A DNA stretch of 64,000 nt from contig JANQAC010000002.1 of assembly GCA_024707255.1 (NCBI GenBank), forward strand, positions 118,001-182,000, given 5' to 3'. Origin of the DNA: Asticcacaulis sp. (lineage in GTDB: Bacteria; Pseudomonadota; Alphaproteobacteria; Caulobacterales; Caulobacteraceae). The translations under genes and the position numbers were made by a program. The notes beneath the pieces were generated by a model that worked only from the letters and a program-made list of their open reading frames with translations, did no database searches and was not told the DNA's origin. Shown in pieces: positions 1-9,343 of the stretch; position 1 is the first letter of the stretch, and every line of letters begins with the position of its first letter.

Positions 1-1
1 A

Positions 2-1870
2 AACCTGAAACAGGGCGAAACCGTGGTCTTCGCCGATGCCGAAACGGACCCGAGAACGGCCGGTTCCGCTGCCGCCCTGAAGGCGATCAGCGCGCAGTCC
101 GTCGTCAATATGCCGGTGACCGAGCGCGGGCGCTTTGTCGCGCTGCTTTACCTCAATCACGAGACGGCGCGGGAGTGGCCTGAGGAGGAACTGGCCTTCG
201 TGCGCGAGGTGGCGGAGCGGACACGCACCGCGACGGAACGCGCGCGCGTCACGGCGGAACTCAGAGCGCTGAATGCCCAACTGGAGGAGCGCGTCGGCGC
301 GGCCCTGGCGGAACAGCGCATTCTGGCGGATATCCTGGAATCGACCGACGCCTTTGTTCAGGTGGCGGATATGGATCTGAACTGGCTGGCCATCAACCGG
401 GCCAGTGCGGAAGAGTTCAGCCGCATTTTCGGAGTCACGCCGAAAGTCGGTGACAATATGGTGGCGGTTCTCAGTCATTTGCCGGAGCAGCAGGCGGCGG
501 TGCGCGCAGTCTGGAGCCGGGCCCTGGACGGCGAAGCCTTCACCGAGGTGGCTGAATTCGGCGCCCCCGAGCGTGAGCCTCGCCATTATGAAATGAAGTT
601 CAACCCCCTGTATGACGAGGCGGGGCGCCAGATCGGCGCCTACCAGTTCGTCTTCGACGTGACCGAACGCATACGCGACCAGGTGCGCCTGCGTGAAGCC
701 GAGGAGCAACTGCGCCAGGCCCAGAAGATGGAGGCCGTAGGGCACCTGACCGGCGGTGTGGCGCATGATTTCAACAATATGCTGGCGGTTGTCTCCGGTT
801 CGCTGGAACTTCTTGACCGCCGGACAGCGGTTGATGATCCGCGCGCCAAGGCGTTGATTTCTTCGGCGCTTGAGGCATCCAAACGTGCCGGCAACCTGAC
901 CCGGCGTTTGCTGGCCTTCTCGCGCCAGCAGCCCCTGAAGCCGGAAGTGACCGATCCCAATCGGCTGGTGGCCGGCATGTCGGATCTGTTCCGCCATTCC
1001 CTCGGCGCGGACATCCAGTTGGAGACGGTCCTGTCGGGCGGCGTCTGGCGCATCCATGTCGATCAGAACCAGTTGGAAAGCGTCCTGCTCAATCTGGCGG
1101 TCAATGCCCGCGATGCCATGGAAGGGGGCGGCCGACTCACCATCGAGACCCAGAACGCGCATCTCGACAAGCGCTATGTCGCCAGGGAACTGGGCATTAC
1201 GCCCGGCCAGTATGTCATGATCGGCGTGACCGATACCGGCAGCGGCATGGCGCCCGATGTCCTGGCGAAGGCGTTCGATCCGTTCTTCACGACCAAGGAA
1301 GTCGGCAAGGGTACCGGCCTGGGGCTCAGCCAGGTCTATGGCTTCATCAAGCAGTCGGGCGGGCACACCAAGATCTATTCCGAGATCGGTCACGGTACGA
1401 GCGTGAAGATATATTTGCCGCGTTATATGGGCGATGCCGTTGACGGAGGCGACACCGACCGCCTGGCGGATCTGCCGAACAATGACGGGCGGGAACTGAT
1501 CCTTGTGGTTGATGACGAGGATCTGGTCCGGCAGTTCTCGGCCACGGCGCTGGCAGATTTGGGCTATCGCGTCCTTGAAGCCGGCAATGCCCAGGGCGCT
1601 CTGGCCACCCTGCTTGACCGGCCCGATGTGGACCTGTTGTTTACCGATATCGTCATGCCGGAAATGAACGGCCGCAAACTGGTCGATCTGGTGCGCGAAA
1701 AGCGCCCGGAACTGCCCGTTATCTACACGACCGGATATACGCGCAATGCAGTGGTCCACAATGGCATACTGGACAATGATGTCGAACTGATCGGCAAGCC
1801 CTTCACCCTGGAGGAGTTGGCCTTGCGTGTGCGTGACGTGCTGGACAGGGCCGCATTGAAGAAGCGATAG
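2..1870 (+). CDS. Hybrid sensor histidine kinase (GAF-PAS-HisKA-HATPase-REC), 5' end outside window
   Basis: Membrane-independent hybrid kinase of a two-component system. The frame is open to the first base of the window, and the first ~75 residues are the end of a GAF domain, so the true start lies upstream; the GTG at 23 is internal. After a short coiled coil comes a PAS domain (about residues 100-225, counted from that GTG), then HisKA with the phospho-accepting His in GGVAHDFNN (near 248), a HATPase_c domain with N box ([10 protein letters not shown]) and G boxes ([14 protein letters not shown]), and a C-terminal receiver with the phospho-Asp in [11 protein letters not shown] (near 542). 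The HDFNN box and terminal receiver are typical of alphaproteobacterial hybrid kinases. The signal is unknown and no output regulator is adjacent. Confidence 0.9.
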   Translation, partial: NLKQGETVVFADAETDPRTAGSAAALKAISAQSVVNMPVTERGRFVALLYLNHETAREWPEEELAFVREVAERTRTATERARVTAELRALNAQLEERVGAALAEQRILADILESTDAFVQVADMDLNWLAINRASAEEFSRIFGVTPKVGDNMVAVLSHLPEQQAAVRAVWSRALDGEAFTEVAEFGAPEREPRHYEMKFNPLYDEAGRQIGAYQFVFDVTERIRDQVRLREAEEQLRQAQKMEAVGHLTGGVAHDFNNMLAVVSGSLELLDRRTAVDDPRAKALISSALEASKRAGNLTRRLLAFSRQQPLKPEVTDPNRLVAGMSDLFRHSLGADIQLETVLSGGVWRIHVDQNQLESVLLNLAVNARDAMEGGGRLTIETQNAHLDKRYVARELGITPGQYVMIGVTDTGSGMAPDVLAKAFDPFFTTKEVGKGTGLGLSQVYGFIKQSGGHTKIYSEIGHGTSVKIYLPRYMGDAVDGGDTDRLADLPNNDGRELILVVDDEDLVRQFSATALADLGYRVLEAGNAQGALATLLDRPDVDLLFTDIVMPEMNGRKLVDLVREKRPELPVIYTTGYTRNAVVHNGILDNDVELIGKPFTLEELALRVRDVLDRAALKKR

Positions 1871-1988
1871 GCGCACTGGCGAATTTATGTCGGTGCGCCG
1901 TCTGCCGGCCTTTGGGCGCATCGATATTTTACGGGCCTTTGTCATAGCTTCGTCCAATCGAACGGATGGGAGTTGAGCGGAATGACCA

Positions 1989-4193
1989 GTGCCGACGAGA
2001 AGACCGGAAAAAGAAAATCCGCACCCAGAAGTGCCAGGCTTCACGCCAGAAACGCTGAATGCCTGTTTCGAACTTCAGGCGGCCACCGGGGCTGAAAGCC
2101 AGTGGACGTTGGGTGATTACAGGGTTTCCACGCATCATGGCCGCGACGCCTTCTGGGTGGTGGTTCACGGGCCGGGCCAGGGCGGCATTGCCCTGCGCAC
2201 TTATCCGATCATGGGCCAGAATATCATTGTCGAGGCCCATCGTCGTGAGGATGGCGGCGACTGGAAAGTCGAGACCCCTTCCGGTGTTTACCGCATCAGC
2301 CTGACCTTTCTAGGCGACACTCTCCTGCGCATGACCTCGCGCCTTGTACCCTCGCATGATCTGCTGGTCGTCTTCTGGCCGCGTGATCTTTATGTGCTCG
2401 ATGAAAACGACGATCCGCGCCACGCCGAAGGCCGGGTGGAGGCCGGGCAGCGCGGCCTGAATGCCGGCCTTTGTTATCTGTGCCTTAAAAAGCCGGCCTT
2501 TGGCAGCGTGCTCTACATGCAGAATTTGACGGCGCTCAATCCCTTCTTTATCGATACAAAAACTAAGCCTGACGGCGTGGTGGGCGGGCAATGGCCGGAA
2601 CTCGGCTACCAGCCGCCGGGATCACCCAATGGCGACTCGCCGCCAGTCAATCCGCTGAAAGCGGGGCAGGACTATGTGATTTCCGACGCCCTGGTCAGCC
2701 TGCGCGCCGACTGCGGCGCGAATGAGTTCGAGGTGGCGCGCAACTTCGTCGAGATGCTGGCGGATATCTATCCCCATCTCGACAAGCCCGAACCGGAATA
2801 CCGCGACTGGATCTGGCGGGCCGACAAGACCCTGCTTGACCTCAAGACCTCGCCCGATGTCACCGAGGTGCATGACGGCAAGACCTATATCCGGCCCTAT
2901 GTCGCGGCCGAATATCCCGACAGCATGGTCCAGATGACGGTGCTGAAATCCCTGCGCGAATACGAAGCCTGGCGCGGGCGCCGTGATCCGTTTTCGGATG
3001 ACCTGGCCGTGGCCATGGAAGGGTTTTTTGACAACGACCTGCGCACCCTGCGCCGCTACCTGCCGGATGTCGGTAACGACAAGGACCGTGACGCGGTCGA
3101 TTCCTGGTACATATACCATCCGCTGATGAATCTGGCGCGCCTGGCGCTTAAGGGCGAAGCCTGGGCCGATACCCTGTTTCGCAAGTCGATCGCCTTTACC
3201 GTGAAGGCGGCGCACCATTTCAAATACAGGTGGCCGATCCAGTATGACCTGACGAACCTGAAGGTGATCGAAAAGGATCGCGGCGACGGCCTGGGCCAGA
3301 CCGATGTCGGCGGGTTCTACGCCTATGTCATGCTGCTGGCGCACGAACTGACCCACGACGACACCTACGTCGCCGAAGCGAAGGCGGCGCTGAAGGCCTT
3401 GGAGGATGACCGCTTCGAACTGGTCTACCAGACCAATCTGACCGCCTGGGGGGCGTTGGCCTGCCTGCGCCTGTGGAAAATGGGGGACGAGCCGCACTAT
3501 CTGGACCAGGCCTATGTCTTCATTGCCGGCCTGATGCACAATTGCGAACTGTGGGGATCGAAGATCGGCTGGGCCGGTCATTATACCAACTTCTTCGGCG
3601 TCACCTGCCTGCATGACGGCCCCTATATGGCGGCCTACGAAGCCTTCGAGGTGTTTGATGCTTTCGATGAGGCGCTCAAGGTTTCGGATGAAGACCTGCC
3701 GGCGGCGCTGAAGCTTCTGATGTGCGAATACCGGCGCTATGCGCTCGATGTGCTGTGGTCCTTCTATCCGGATTTCCTGCCGGCGGAGAGCCTTTCCGAT
3801 ACCGTGCGCAACGGCCATATCGACCGGGCGCTTTCACTGCCGCTCGAAGATATTTACGGCGACGGCAGTCCCGCCGGGCAGGTGGGACAGGAGGTCTATG
3901 GCGCCGGCAGCGCGTTTGTGCTGGCGGCGCGGGCTTACTTCGCTTGCGGCGACGCGCCCTTCCGGCTGTTTGCCGATCATCCGGCCAATATCGAGCCGAA
4001 GGACGGCCGTATCGTCATCCGGCTCAAGGGGCCGAAAGGCTGCACGGCGCGCCTCCGCCTGATCGCGCTTGATGATAAGGCCGGGTCGCCTGAAGTCTCA
4101 ATTGAGGGGCTGGAAACAACGGACAGCGGGAACGCCTATGTCGAATACCGGCCGGCGGCCGATGCTGAAATCACGGTGCGCTGGATCGCATGA
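1989..4193 (+). CDS. Uncharacterised 734-residue protein, possibly an (alpha/alpha)6-barrel glycosidase-like fold
   Basis: I do not recognise a named family. The GTG start lies just after an in-frame stop; no good alternative start exists before residue 75, and the ribosome-binding site is weak. There is no signal peptide or membrane segment, so the protein is probably cytoplasmic. The N-terminal ~250 residues look beta-rich. The central and C-terminal parts carry helical stretches rich in Trp, Tyr and His, with phrases such as GQTDVGGFYAYVMLLAHELTHDD, NLTAWGALACLRLW and GWAGHYTNFFG, spaced like the hairpins of six-hairpin glycosidase-like enzymes. The last ~70 residues look like a small beta domain. 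A carbohydrate-active role is a guess from fold resemblance only. Confidence 0.75.
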   Translation: MPTRRPEKENPHPEVPGFTPETLNACFELQAATGAESQWTLGDYRVSTHHGRDAFWVVVHGPGQGGIALRTYPIMGQNIIVEAHRREDGGDWKVETPSGVYRISLTFLGDTLLRMTSRLVPSHDLLVVFWPRDLYVLDENDDPRHAEGRVEAGQRGLNAGLCYLCLKKPAFGSVLYMQNLTALNPFFIDTKTKPDGVVGGQWPELGYQPPGSPNGDSPPVNPLKAGQDYVISDALVSLRADCGANEFEVARNFVEMLADIYPHLDKPEPEYRDWIWRADKTLLDLKTSPDVTEVHDGKTYIRPYVAAEYPDSMVQMTVLKSLREYEAWRGRRDPFSDDLAVAMEGFFDNDLRTLRRYLPDVGNDKDRDAVDSWYIYHPLMNLARLALKGEAWADTLFRKSIAFTVKAAHHFKYRWPIQYDLTNLKVIEKDRGDGLGQTDVGGFYAYVMLLAHELTHDDTYVAEAKAALKALEDDRFELVYQTNLTAWGALACLRLWKMGDEPHYLDQAYVFIAGLMHNCELWGSKIGWAGHYTNFFGVTCLHDGPYMAAYEAFEVFDAFDEALKVSDEDLPAALKLLMCEYRRYALDVLWSFYPDFLPAESLSDTVRNGHIDRALSLPLEDIYGDGSPAGQVGQEVYGAGSAFVLAARAYFACGDAPFRLFADHPANIEPKDGRIVIRLKGPKGCTARLRLIALDDKAGSPEVSIEGLETTDSGNAYVEYRPAADAEITVRWIA

Positions 4194-4299
4194 CAGCGCC
4201 TGAGTTCACAGAAAAGCGAGGCGCTCACTTCCGCATTGGTTCCTGATAGTAAACCGGGCAGTATGACGGGACACACAAAAATCAGACAGGGAGGTTCTG

Positions 4300-4593
4300 A
4301 TGGCCCAATATCATGCGGTTGCGAACAGCCGGAACATTGGCCGCGGCATGGCCTTCACCATCCAGAGCGGGGTCCTGCGCCGGATGGATGTCCTCGACTT
4401 ACATCTGGAAGAAGACGGTAAGGTCGAGGCTACGATTGAGCATTTTGACCCGACCGGCCTGTGCATCAGCCTGAATGGCGCTACCTTCAAATGCCGTCCG
4501 TGGCGAATGGGGGATGCGGCGGTCAGACGACTGCCAGGCACGATTTCAAGCTGGACCATCGATCAGATACTGGAAGAGGCGGCGGACGCCTGA
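4300..4593 (+). CDS. Small hypothetical protein (97 aa)
   Basis: A good Shine-Dalgarno (GGGAGG about 5 bases before the ATG) supports this short gene. The soluble 97-residue product has no signal peptide and no motif I recognise; the middle (about residues 35-65) alternates charged and hydrophobic residues like a small beta barrel. It stands alone between the large uncharacterised gene and the MoxR operon. Function unknown. Confidence 0.65.
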   Translation: MAQYHAVANSRNIGRGMAFTIQSGVLRRMDVLDLHLEEDGKVEATIEHFDPTGLCISLNGATFKCRPWRMGDAAVRRLPGTISSWTIDQILEEAADA

Positions 4594-4703
4594 CGTCCTG
4601 TTGTCTCGCTTAAAGCTTGACCCGGCCCCTGCTTGCGCCCTAAGGTCTTACCGTTACGGCGTGGGGGCGCCTGTAAGGCGAACGGGATGGGGGATAGCAG
4701 GCT

Positions 4704-5408
4704 TTGACGCAGACCGGGGCAACAGACAGCGCCTCACATGCCGCGGCGGGGGCCGGGCATGACAGGGTCGACGTTGCCGAAGCCAAGCGCCTGATCGGGC
4801 AGGTCAATGGCAGTCATGACCTGCAAACCACCTTCACCGCCATGCCCAAGCCGGATTTGAAGGCGCTGGAGTTCTGGAACCGGTTTTTCAAGAATATCGG
4901 GGAATTTTTCGAGAAGGTCGCCAGTGCCTTCAAGCCGCTGGCCCCTTTCATGCCCTATATTCTTGGCGCCCTGGCCATAGCCCTGATCGCACTGCTGCTG
5001 TCGCCCTTCGTGCGCATGATGATTACCTCGCGTTTCCAGCGGCTGTTCGCGCGCGATCACCTGCGGGCCGATGCGCCGTGGCGGCCGACGCGGGAGGCAG
5101 TGACGGCCCTGCTAGGCGATATCGACAAACTGGCGGCCGAGGGCAGTTATGACGAGGCGGTCCATCTGCTGCTGGTGCGGTCTGTGGCGGATATCAACGC
5201 CTTCCGGCCCGACCTGGTGCGCAAACATTATTCGGCGCGCGACATCCGTTCGCATCCCTTGCTGCCGGAAGCGGCGCGGCCGGCCTTCACCGAAATTGTG
5301 CGCTGCGTGGAAAAGAGCTATTTCGCCGGCATTTCGGCCACGCGGGCGGATTTTGAAGCCTGCCGCGCCGCCTATACCGCCTTTATTGCCGCCGAAGGGA
5401 TCGCCTGA
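4704..5408 (+). CDS. DUF4129 domain protein, first gene of the MoxR operon
   Basis: A TTG start is preceded by a purine-rich GGGGGAT; no ATG is available before residue ~46. One transmembrane helix (about residues 88-115, PYILGALAIALIALLLSPF) separates an N-terminal region from a cytoplasmic C-terminal domain with the DUF4129 pattern: WRPTREAVTALL, YDEAVHLLLVRSVADI, SARDI and a final EKSYFAG...CRAAYTAF. DUF4129 proteins accompany MoxR ATPases and DUF58 proteins in many bacteria and are thought to form part of a membrane-associated complex. Its stop overlaps the next start by one base (TGATG), so translation is coupled. Confidence 0.8.
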   Translation: MTQTGATDSASHAAAGAGHDRVDVAEAKRLIGQVNGSHDLQTTFTAMPKPDLKALEFWNRFFKNIGEFFEKVASAFKPLAPFMPYILGALAIALIALLLSPFVRMMITSRFQRLFARDHLRADAPWRPTREAVTALLGDIDKLAAEGSYDEAVHLLLVRSVADINAFRPDLVRKHYSARDIRSHPLLPEAARPAFTEIVRCVEKSYFAGISATRADFEACRAAYTAFIAAEGIA

Positions 5409-6778
5409 TGGCCAAACCGGCGGCAGACAAAAAGACCTTGGGCCAACATATCGGGGCCAGGATCGGCAAGGTGTCCGGCTGGCTGCCGGCCGTGGCGGCC
5501 TTTCTCTGCTTGTGCCTGTTCGCGGCGGCGGCCATCACGCTTTTCGATGTCAATTCAGTGCCGAAAACGGGCCAGAAGGCCAATGTGACCGGCCTTTCGG
5601 CGCAAGGCACGGCGGGGCTGCGCCGCCTGTTGGAGGCGAGGGGGCATGAGGTCATTGTCAACCGCATGGAAGACGGTCCGCTGATCGAGCACGGCGACCT
5701 GGAAATCATTACACTTGATGATGACGGCGGCACCCTGACCTATGCCTATCATTTCGACAGTGACGATACGTCGTCAGCCTCTTCGAGCAGCGCGTCTTCG
5801 GCTGAGGTTTCCTCGGCCAATGCTGCCTCGGCCAATGACGCCTCGGAAAGCGCCGCCTCTGCAAGCGCTTCAGCTGGTGGTGACGCGGACGAGGAAACGG
5901 GCTCCGCGAATCTGATCCCTGATCCCAGGCGTTCAAAACACGTCCTGCGCCAGCCGCTGGGCAAGGTGGTGCTGGTCGTGGCGCCAAAATGGAACGCCGG
6001 ACCCGATCCGCGCAACCGCTACTGGGATCGCGGTGCGACACTGGTGGCGACGGCGAATGTCATTGACAGCCTGGGCTTCCTGTCGCCTGTCAGCGAAACG
6101 CCGGCACCGAAAGATGACAAGCAGGCCGTGGCCAAGGTAAAAGCGTCGCCGCCGGGGACGCAAACCGTGCGCAATGGCGACAGTCTGGTGACGTTCGATA
6201 GAGCCCCCTATGTGCTGAAACGCGACATGCGTCCGATGGCCGGGAAAGCCGAAAAGGGGACAGCGCAGCCCTTTGAGCCGGCACCGCATCTCTGGACGTT
6301 CCGTCCGGTCCAGGGCGGCCCCTTTAACGCCCCAGTTTCTGTGGGTGCGATCACTGGCCTGCAATCGATCACCGGGCCGAACCTCAAGCCGCTTCTGGTC
6401 GGTCCCAATGGCGAGGCGGTCCTGTCGCAAGTCATCGTGACCGGCAATCGCCCGCAACCGAAGGCGCCGATATACCTGCTCAGTGACCCCGACCTGCTCA
6501 ACAATCAGATACTGGCCGATCCGCAAAAGGTCATCGCGGCGCTGAACCTGATCGATACGATCAGCCCGCCGGCGGACAAGCCCGGCCGGGTGATCTTCAA
6601 CCTGACCTTCAATGGCATTTCGACCGATCACGACCTGCTGCACGCCCTCAGCCGTCCGCCCTTCATCGCCGTGCCCCTGTGCTTGCTGATCGCTGGCTTA
6701 GGCCTGATGTGGGCAGCGTTTTCGCGCTTCGGCCCGGCCCGCGAGGCGCCGGTGGGGCCGCCCTGGGGCGCGGCGTGA
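5408..6778 (+). CDS. DUF4350 domain protein (N-terminal part, reading frame ends early)
   Basis: Starts inside the stop codon of the DUF4129 gene. One N-terminal transmembrane helix (about residues 24-48) is followed by a DUF4350 domain: LSAQGTAGLRRLLEARGHEV resembles the GTxAxxxLLxxxG pattern of the family, and YLLSDPDLLNN and RPPFIAVPLCLLIAGLGLMWAAFSRFG are typical of its end. A Ser/Ala-rich, low-complexity insert (about 118-160) followed by an acidic patch is unusual and probably an extended linker. The frame stops shortly after the last membrane helix, but homologues usually continue with an ~100-residue cytoplasmic domain, which is found here in another frame starting at 6775. A missing base near 6758-6763 would join the two into a ~556-residue protein. 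Confidence 0.8.
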   Translation: MAKPAADKKTLGQHIGARIGKVSGWLPAVAAFLCLCLFAAAAITLFDVNSVPKTGQKANVTGLSAQGTAGLRRLLEARGHEVIVNRMEDGPLIEHGDLEIITLDDDGGTLTYAYHFDSDDTSSASSSSASSAEVSSANAASANDASESAASASASAGGDADEETGSANLIPDPRRSKHVLRQPLGKVVLVVAPKWNAGPDPRNRYWDRGATLVATANVIDSLGFLSPVSETPAPKDDKQAVAKVKASPPGTQTVRNGDSLVTFDRAPYVLKRDMRPMAGKAEKGTAQPFEPAPHLWTFRPVQGGPFNAPVSVGAITGLQSITGPNLKPLLVGPNGEAVLSQVIVTGNRPQPKAPIYLLSDPDLLNNQILADPQKVIAALNLIDTISPPADKPGRVIFNLTFNGISTDHDLLHALSRPPFIAVPLCLLIAGLGLMWAAFSRFGPAREAPVGPPWGAA

Positions 6779-7077
6779 AAATCCTGGCCGATAATGCCGC
6801 CCGCCTGATGGCCATCACGCTGAAAGAGGTTAAGCTGGGGCCGGCCTATGCCGACCTGGTGCGCGATCAGGTACTGAAGGACAAAGGATACCGGCTGGGC
6901 GTCAGCCCTGAAAGCCCGGACGATCTCGCCGAACGCCTCGGCCAGGCGCAAAAGACGACTGACTCCTTTATCGACCTCAAAGCCCGCGCGGCCAAGGTCA
7001 TGACCGTACACCAACTCATCGATATCACCCTAAAGCTCCACGCCTGGAAGACGGAGATACAACGTGCTCATACCTGA
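6775..7077 (+). CDS. Cytoplasmic C-terminal segment of the DUF4350 protein in a shifted frame
   Basis: As written this is a 100-residue product starting at a GTG whose last bases overlap the stop of the DUF4350 gene (GTGA), so it could be a coupled separate gene. The content ([30 protein letters not shown]...LHAWKTEI) resembles the domain that follows the last membrane helix in DUF4350 proteins, and the same frame reads [12 protein letters not shown] upstream of the GTG, as expected for a continuous protein. I favour a single-base deletion, either real or a sequencing error. It overlaps the start of the MoxR gene by 14 bases. Confidence 0.6.
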   Translation: MKILADNAARLMAITLKEVKLGPAYADLVRDQVLKDKGYRLGVSPESPDDLAERLGQAQKTTDSFIDLKARAAKVMTVHQLIDITLKLHAWKTEIQRAHT

Positions 7078-8017
7078 AATCCAACTCCTCGCGGCCCGGC
7101 TGCGCGGTGAGATCGGCAAGGTCATCATCGGCCAGACCGATACGGTCGACCTGCTGTTGACGGCGCTGTTTTCCGGGGGCCATGTCCTGCTCGAAGGCCC
7201 GCCGGGCACCGCCAAGACCCTGCTGGCGCGCGTATTCTGCCAAAGCTTAAGCCTCAAATTCGGCCGCATCCAGTTCACGCCGGACATGCTGCCGGGCGAT
7301 GTGCTGGGCTCGAACCTGTTCAACTTCCAGACATCGAGTTTCACCCTGACTAAGGGGCCGATCTTCTGCGACCTGCTGCTGGCCGATGAAATCAACCGCA
7401 CGCCGCCGAAGACCCAGGCCGCCCTGCTCGAAGCCATGCAGGAACGGTCGGTGACGCTCGATGGCGTCAGGCATGACCTGGGCCAGCATTTTACTGTCAT
7501 CGCCACGCAGAACCCGATCGAGCAGCAGGGCACCTATCCGCTGCCGGAAGCCCAGCTCGACCGCTTCCTGTTCAAGCATGTGCTGGGCTATCCGTCGCTT
7601 GAGGAAGAAAAGCGCATTGTCGATACGGCGGGGAATGCGGCGGCAACCGACCCGGTGCTGGCCGGCGTTTCGGCCGTTCTCAGTGCCGCCTCGCTGGCGG
7701 AGGCGATCCAGGTCGTTTCCACCGTCAAACTCAACGACGCCAATCTCAACTATATCGTTGCCCTGATCCGCGCCACCCGCGAAGCGCCGCAATTGTCGGT
7801 CGGGGCCAGCCCGCGTGCCGGCGCCTTGCTGGCCCGTGCGGCCCGTGCCAGGGCGGTGCTCGATGGACGCGACTATGTGCTGCCGGACGATATCAAGGCG
7901 CTCTATCCCGCCACCATGCGCCATCGCGTCCTCTTGTCGCCTTCCGCCGAAATCGAGGGAGAAAGTGTCGATCGCGTCCTTCAGGGACTGCTTGAAAGAA
8001 TTGAAATACCTCGCTGA
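7064..8017 (+). CDS. MoxR-family AAA+ ATPase
   Basis: A chaperone-like AAA+ ATPase of the MoxR group, 317 residues, the usual length. Walker A is GPPGTAKT (about residues 46-53), Walker B is [13 protein letters not shown], sensor 1 is [24 protein letters not shown], and the C-terminal lid carries the [16 protein letters not shown] pattern. GTG start with GGAG about 8 bases upstream. It overlaps the DUF58 gene by one base. MoxR ATPases with DUF58/DUF4129 partners are known to assist maturation of metal- or envelope-associated proteins and stress tolerance; the substrate here is unknown. Confidence 0.92.
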   Translation: MLIPEIQLLAARLRGEIGKVIIGQTDTVDLLLTALFSGGHVLLEGPPGTAKTLLARVFCQSLSLKFGRIQFTPDMLPGDVLGSNLFNFQTSSFTLTKGPIFCDLLLADEINRTPPKTQAALLEAMQERSVTLDGVRHDLGQHFTVIATQNPIEQQGTYPLPEAQLDRFLFKHVLGYPSLEEEKRIVDTAGNAAATDPVLAGVSAVLSAASLAEAIQVVSTVKLNDANLNYIVALIRATREAPQLSVGASPRAGALLARAARARAVLDGRDYVLPDDIKALYPATMRHRVLLSPSAEIEGESVDRVLQGLLERIEIPR

Positions 8018-9333
8018 TGCCCATCTATCCCACACCGCGACTGCTGATCCTGCTGGCCTTGAGCGTACTCGCTGCGCTCGGCATCGGGATATTCGCGCCC
8101 GGTCTGTGGGCCTGGGTGCCGCTGGCGGCGGCCCTGCTGTTTGTTGCCGCCCTGCTGGATGGCATGTTCGCACCGGTCGGCGCCGGGCTGACTTTCACCA
8201 TAAGGCCGCCGGCTGTTCTGGGCGTCGGGCGGACGGTCGATGTGCCGTTCGAGGCACGCTTCACAAAGTGGCGGCAACCGGCGATTATCGAATTGCGCCT
8301 TGGCCTGCATCGCCTGCTGCTGGCCTCGACCTATGAACGCCGGCTGGTGCGGCAGGACGGCGCGTTTCATGGCACGCTGAACCTGAAAGCCATGGCGCGG
8401 GGGCGCGGCGATATCGACGCTGCCTATATCCGCTGGCAGGGTTTCTTAGGGCTGGTCCATGTCCAGACGCGCGTTCCGCTCGATAGCGAAATCGTCGTGA
8501 CGCCCGACCTGCAAGGCGTCGAGCAGGATGCCGCCGACCTGTTCTCGCTCGATAATATCTACGGCGTCCGGGTGCAGAACCAGCTTTACAACGGCTCGGA
8601 ATATCATGCCCTGCGCGAATACGACGCCTCGCAGGATCACCGCCGCATCGACTGGCGGTCGTCGGCGCGGCACATGAAGTTGTTTTCGCGTGAATACCAG
8701 GCCGAACGCAATCATCATATCGTGCTGGCCTATGACACCGGCCGCCTGATGGGCGAACCGCTCGGCGGGCTGAAACGACTGGACCGCGCCATCTATGCCG
8801 GCCTGCTGCTCGGCTATACGGCGCTGAAGATCGGCGACAATGTCCGCACCTTCGCCTTCGCCTCGAAGCCCTATCATAATGCGCCGGCCATTTCCGGCAC
8901 AAATGGCTTCAATACGCTGAAATACCAGTTGTCGGCGTTGGAGGATTCGCCGGAGGAATCCAACCACACCTTGGCCCTGGCTGATCTGAATGCCACCGTG
9001 GCCCGCCGTTCACTGATCATACTGTTTTCCGATTTCATCGATGAAATCAGCGCCGACCTGATGATCGAGAGCCTGAACCGCCTGTCGAAAAAGCATCTGG
9101 TATTGTTCGTCGCTTGCCGGGATGAGGTGGTCGAAGGTCTGATGGCGAAAATACCGAACCAGGCTGAAGACGTGACGCGCGCGGTCTTTGCCCGCCGCCT
9201 GGCCAGCCAGCGCGAACGCGTTCTGACGCAACTGCGCCGCCAGGGTGTGGAGGTGCTGGAAACGCCGACCGAACAGATGGCGACAGCGATTGTCAGCAAG
9301 TATCTGGCGTTGAAACGCGCCGACCGGCTGTAG
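8017..9333 (+). CDS. DUF58 domain protein (vWA-like), MoxR partner
   Basis: Two closely spaced N-terminal transmembrane helices (about residues 9-48) are followed by a cytoplasmic region with the DUF58 signature YNGSEYHALREYDASQDHRR.IDWRSSARH (about 190-220) and a vWA-like core starting VLAYDTGRLM, in which the Asp-x-x-x-x pattern only loosely resembles a MIDAS. SLIILFSDFIDE and HLVLFVACRD are the later strands. It starts in the stop codon of moxR. Members of this family are the usual partners of MoxR ATPases. Confidence 0.9.
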   Translation: MPIYPTPRLLILLALSVLAALGIGIFAPGLWAWVPLAAALLFVAALLDGMFAPVGAGLTFTIRPPAVLGVGRTVDVPFEARFTKWRQPAIIELRLGLHRLLLASTYERRLVRQDGAFHGTLNLKAMARGRGDIDAAYIRWQGFLGLVHVQTRVPLDSEIVVTPDLQGVEQDAADLFSLDNIYGVRVQNQLYNGSEYHALREYDASQDHRRIDWRSSARHMKLFSREYQAERNHHIVLAYDTGRLMGEPLGGLKRLDRAIYAGLLLGYTALKIGDNVRTFAFASKPYHNAPAISGTNGFNTLKYQLSALEDSPEESNHTLALADLNATVARRSLIILFSDFIDEISADLMIESLNRLSKKHLVLFVACRDEVVEGLMAKIPNQAEDVTRAVFARRLASQRERVLTQLRRQGVEVLETPTEQMATAIVSKYLALKRADRL

Positions 9334-9343
9334 GGGGGACGTG

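Noticed and set aside
2622-3818. Long minus-strand open frame opposite the 734-residue gene
   Set aside because: It is the antisense of a clearly coding plus-strand gene and has no recognisable domain or ribosome-binding site.
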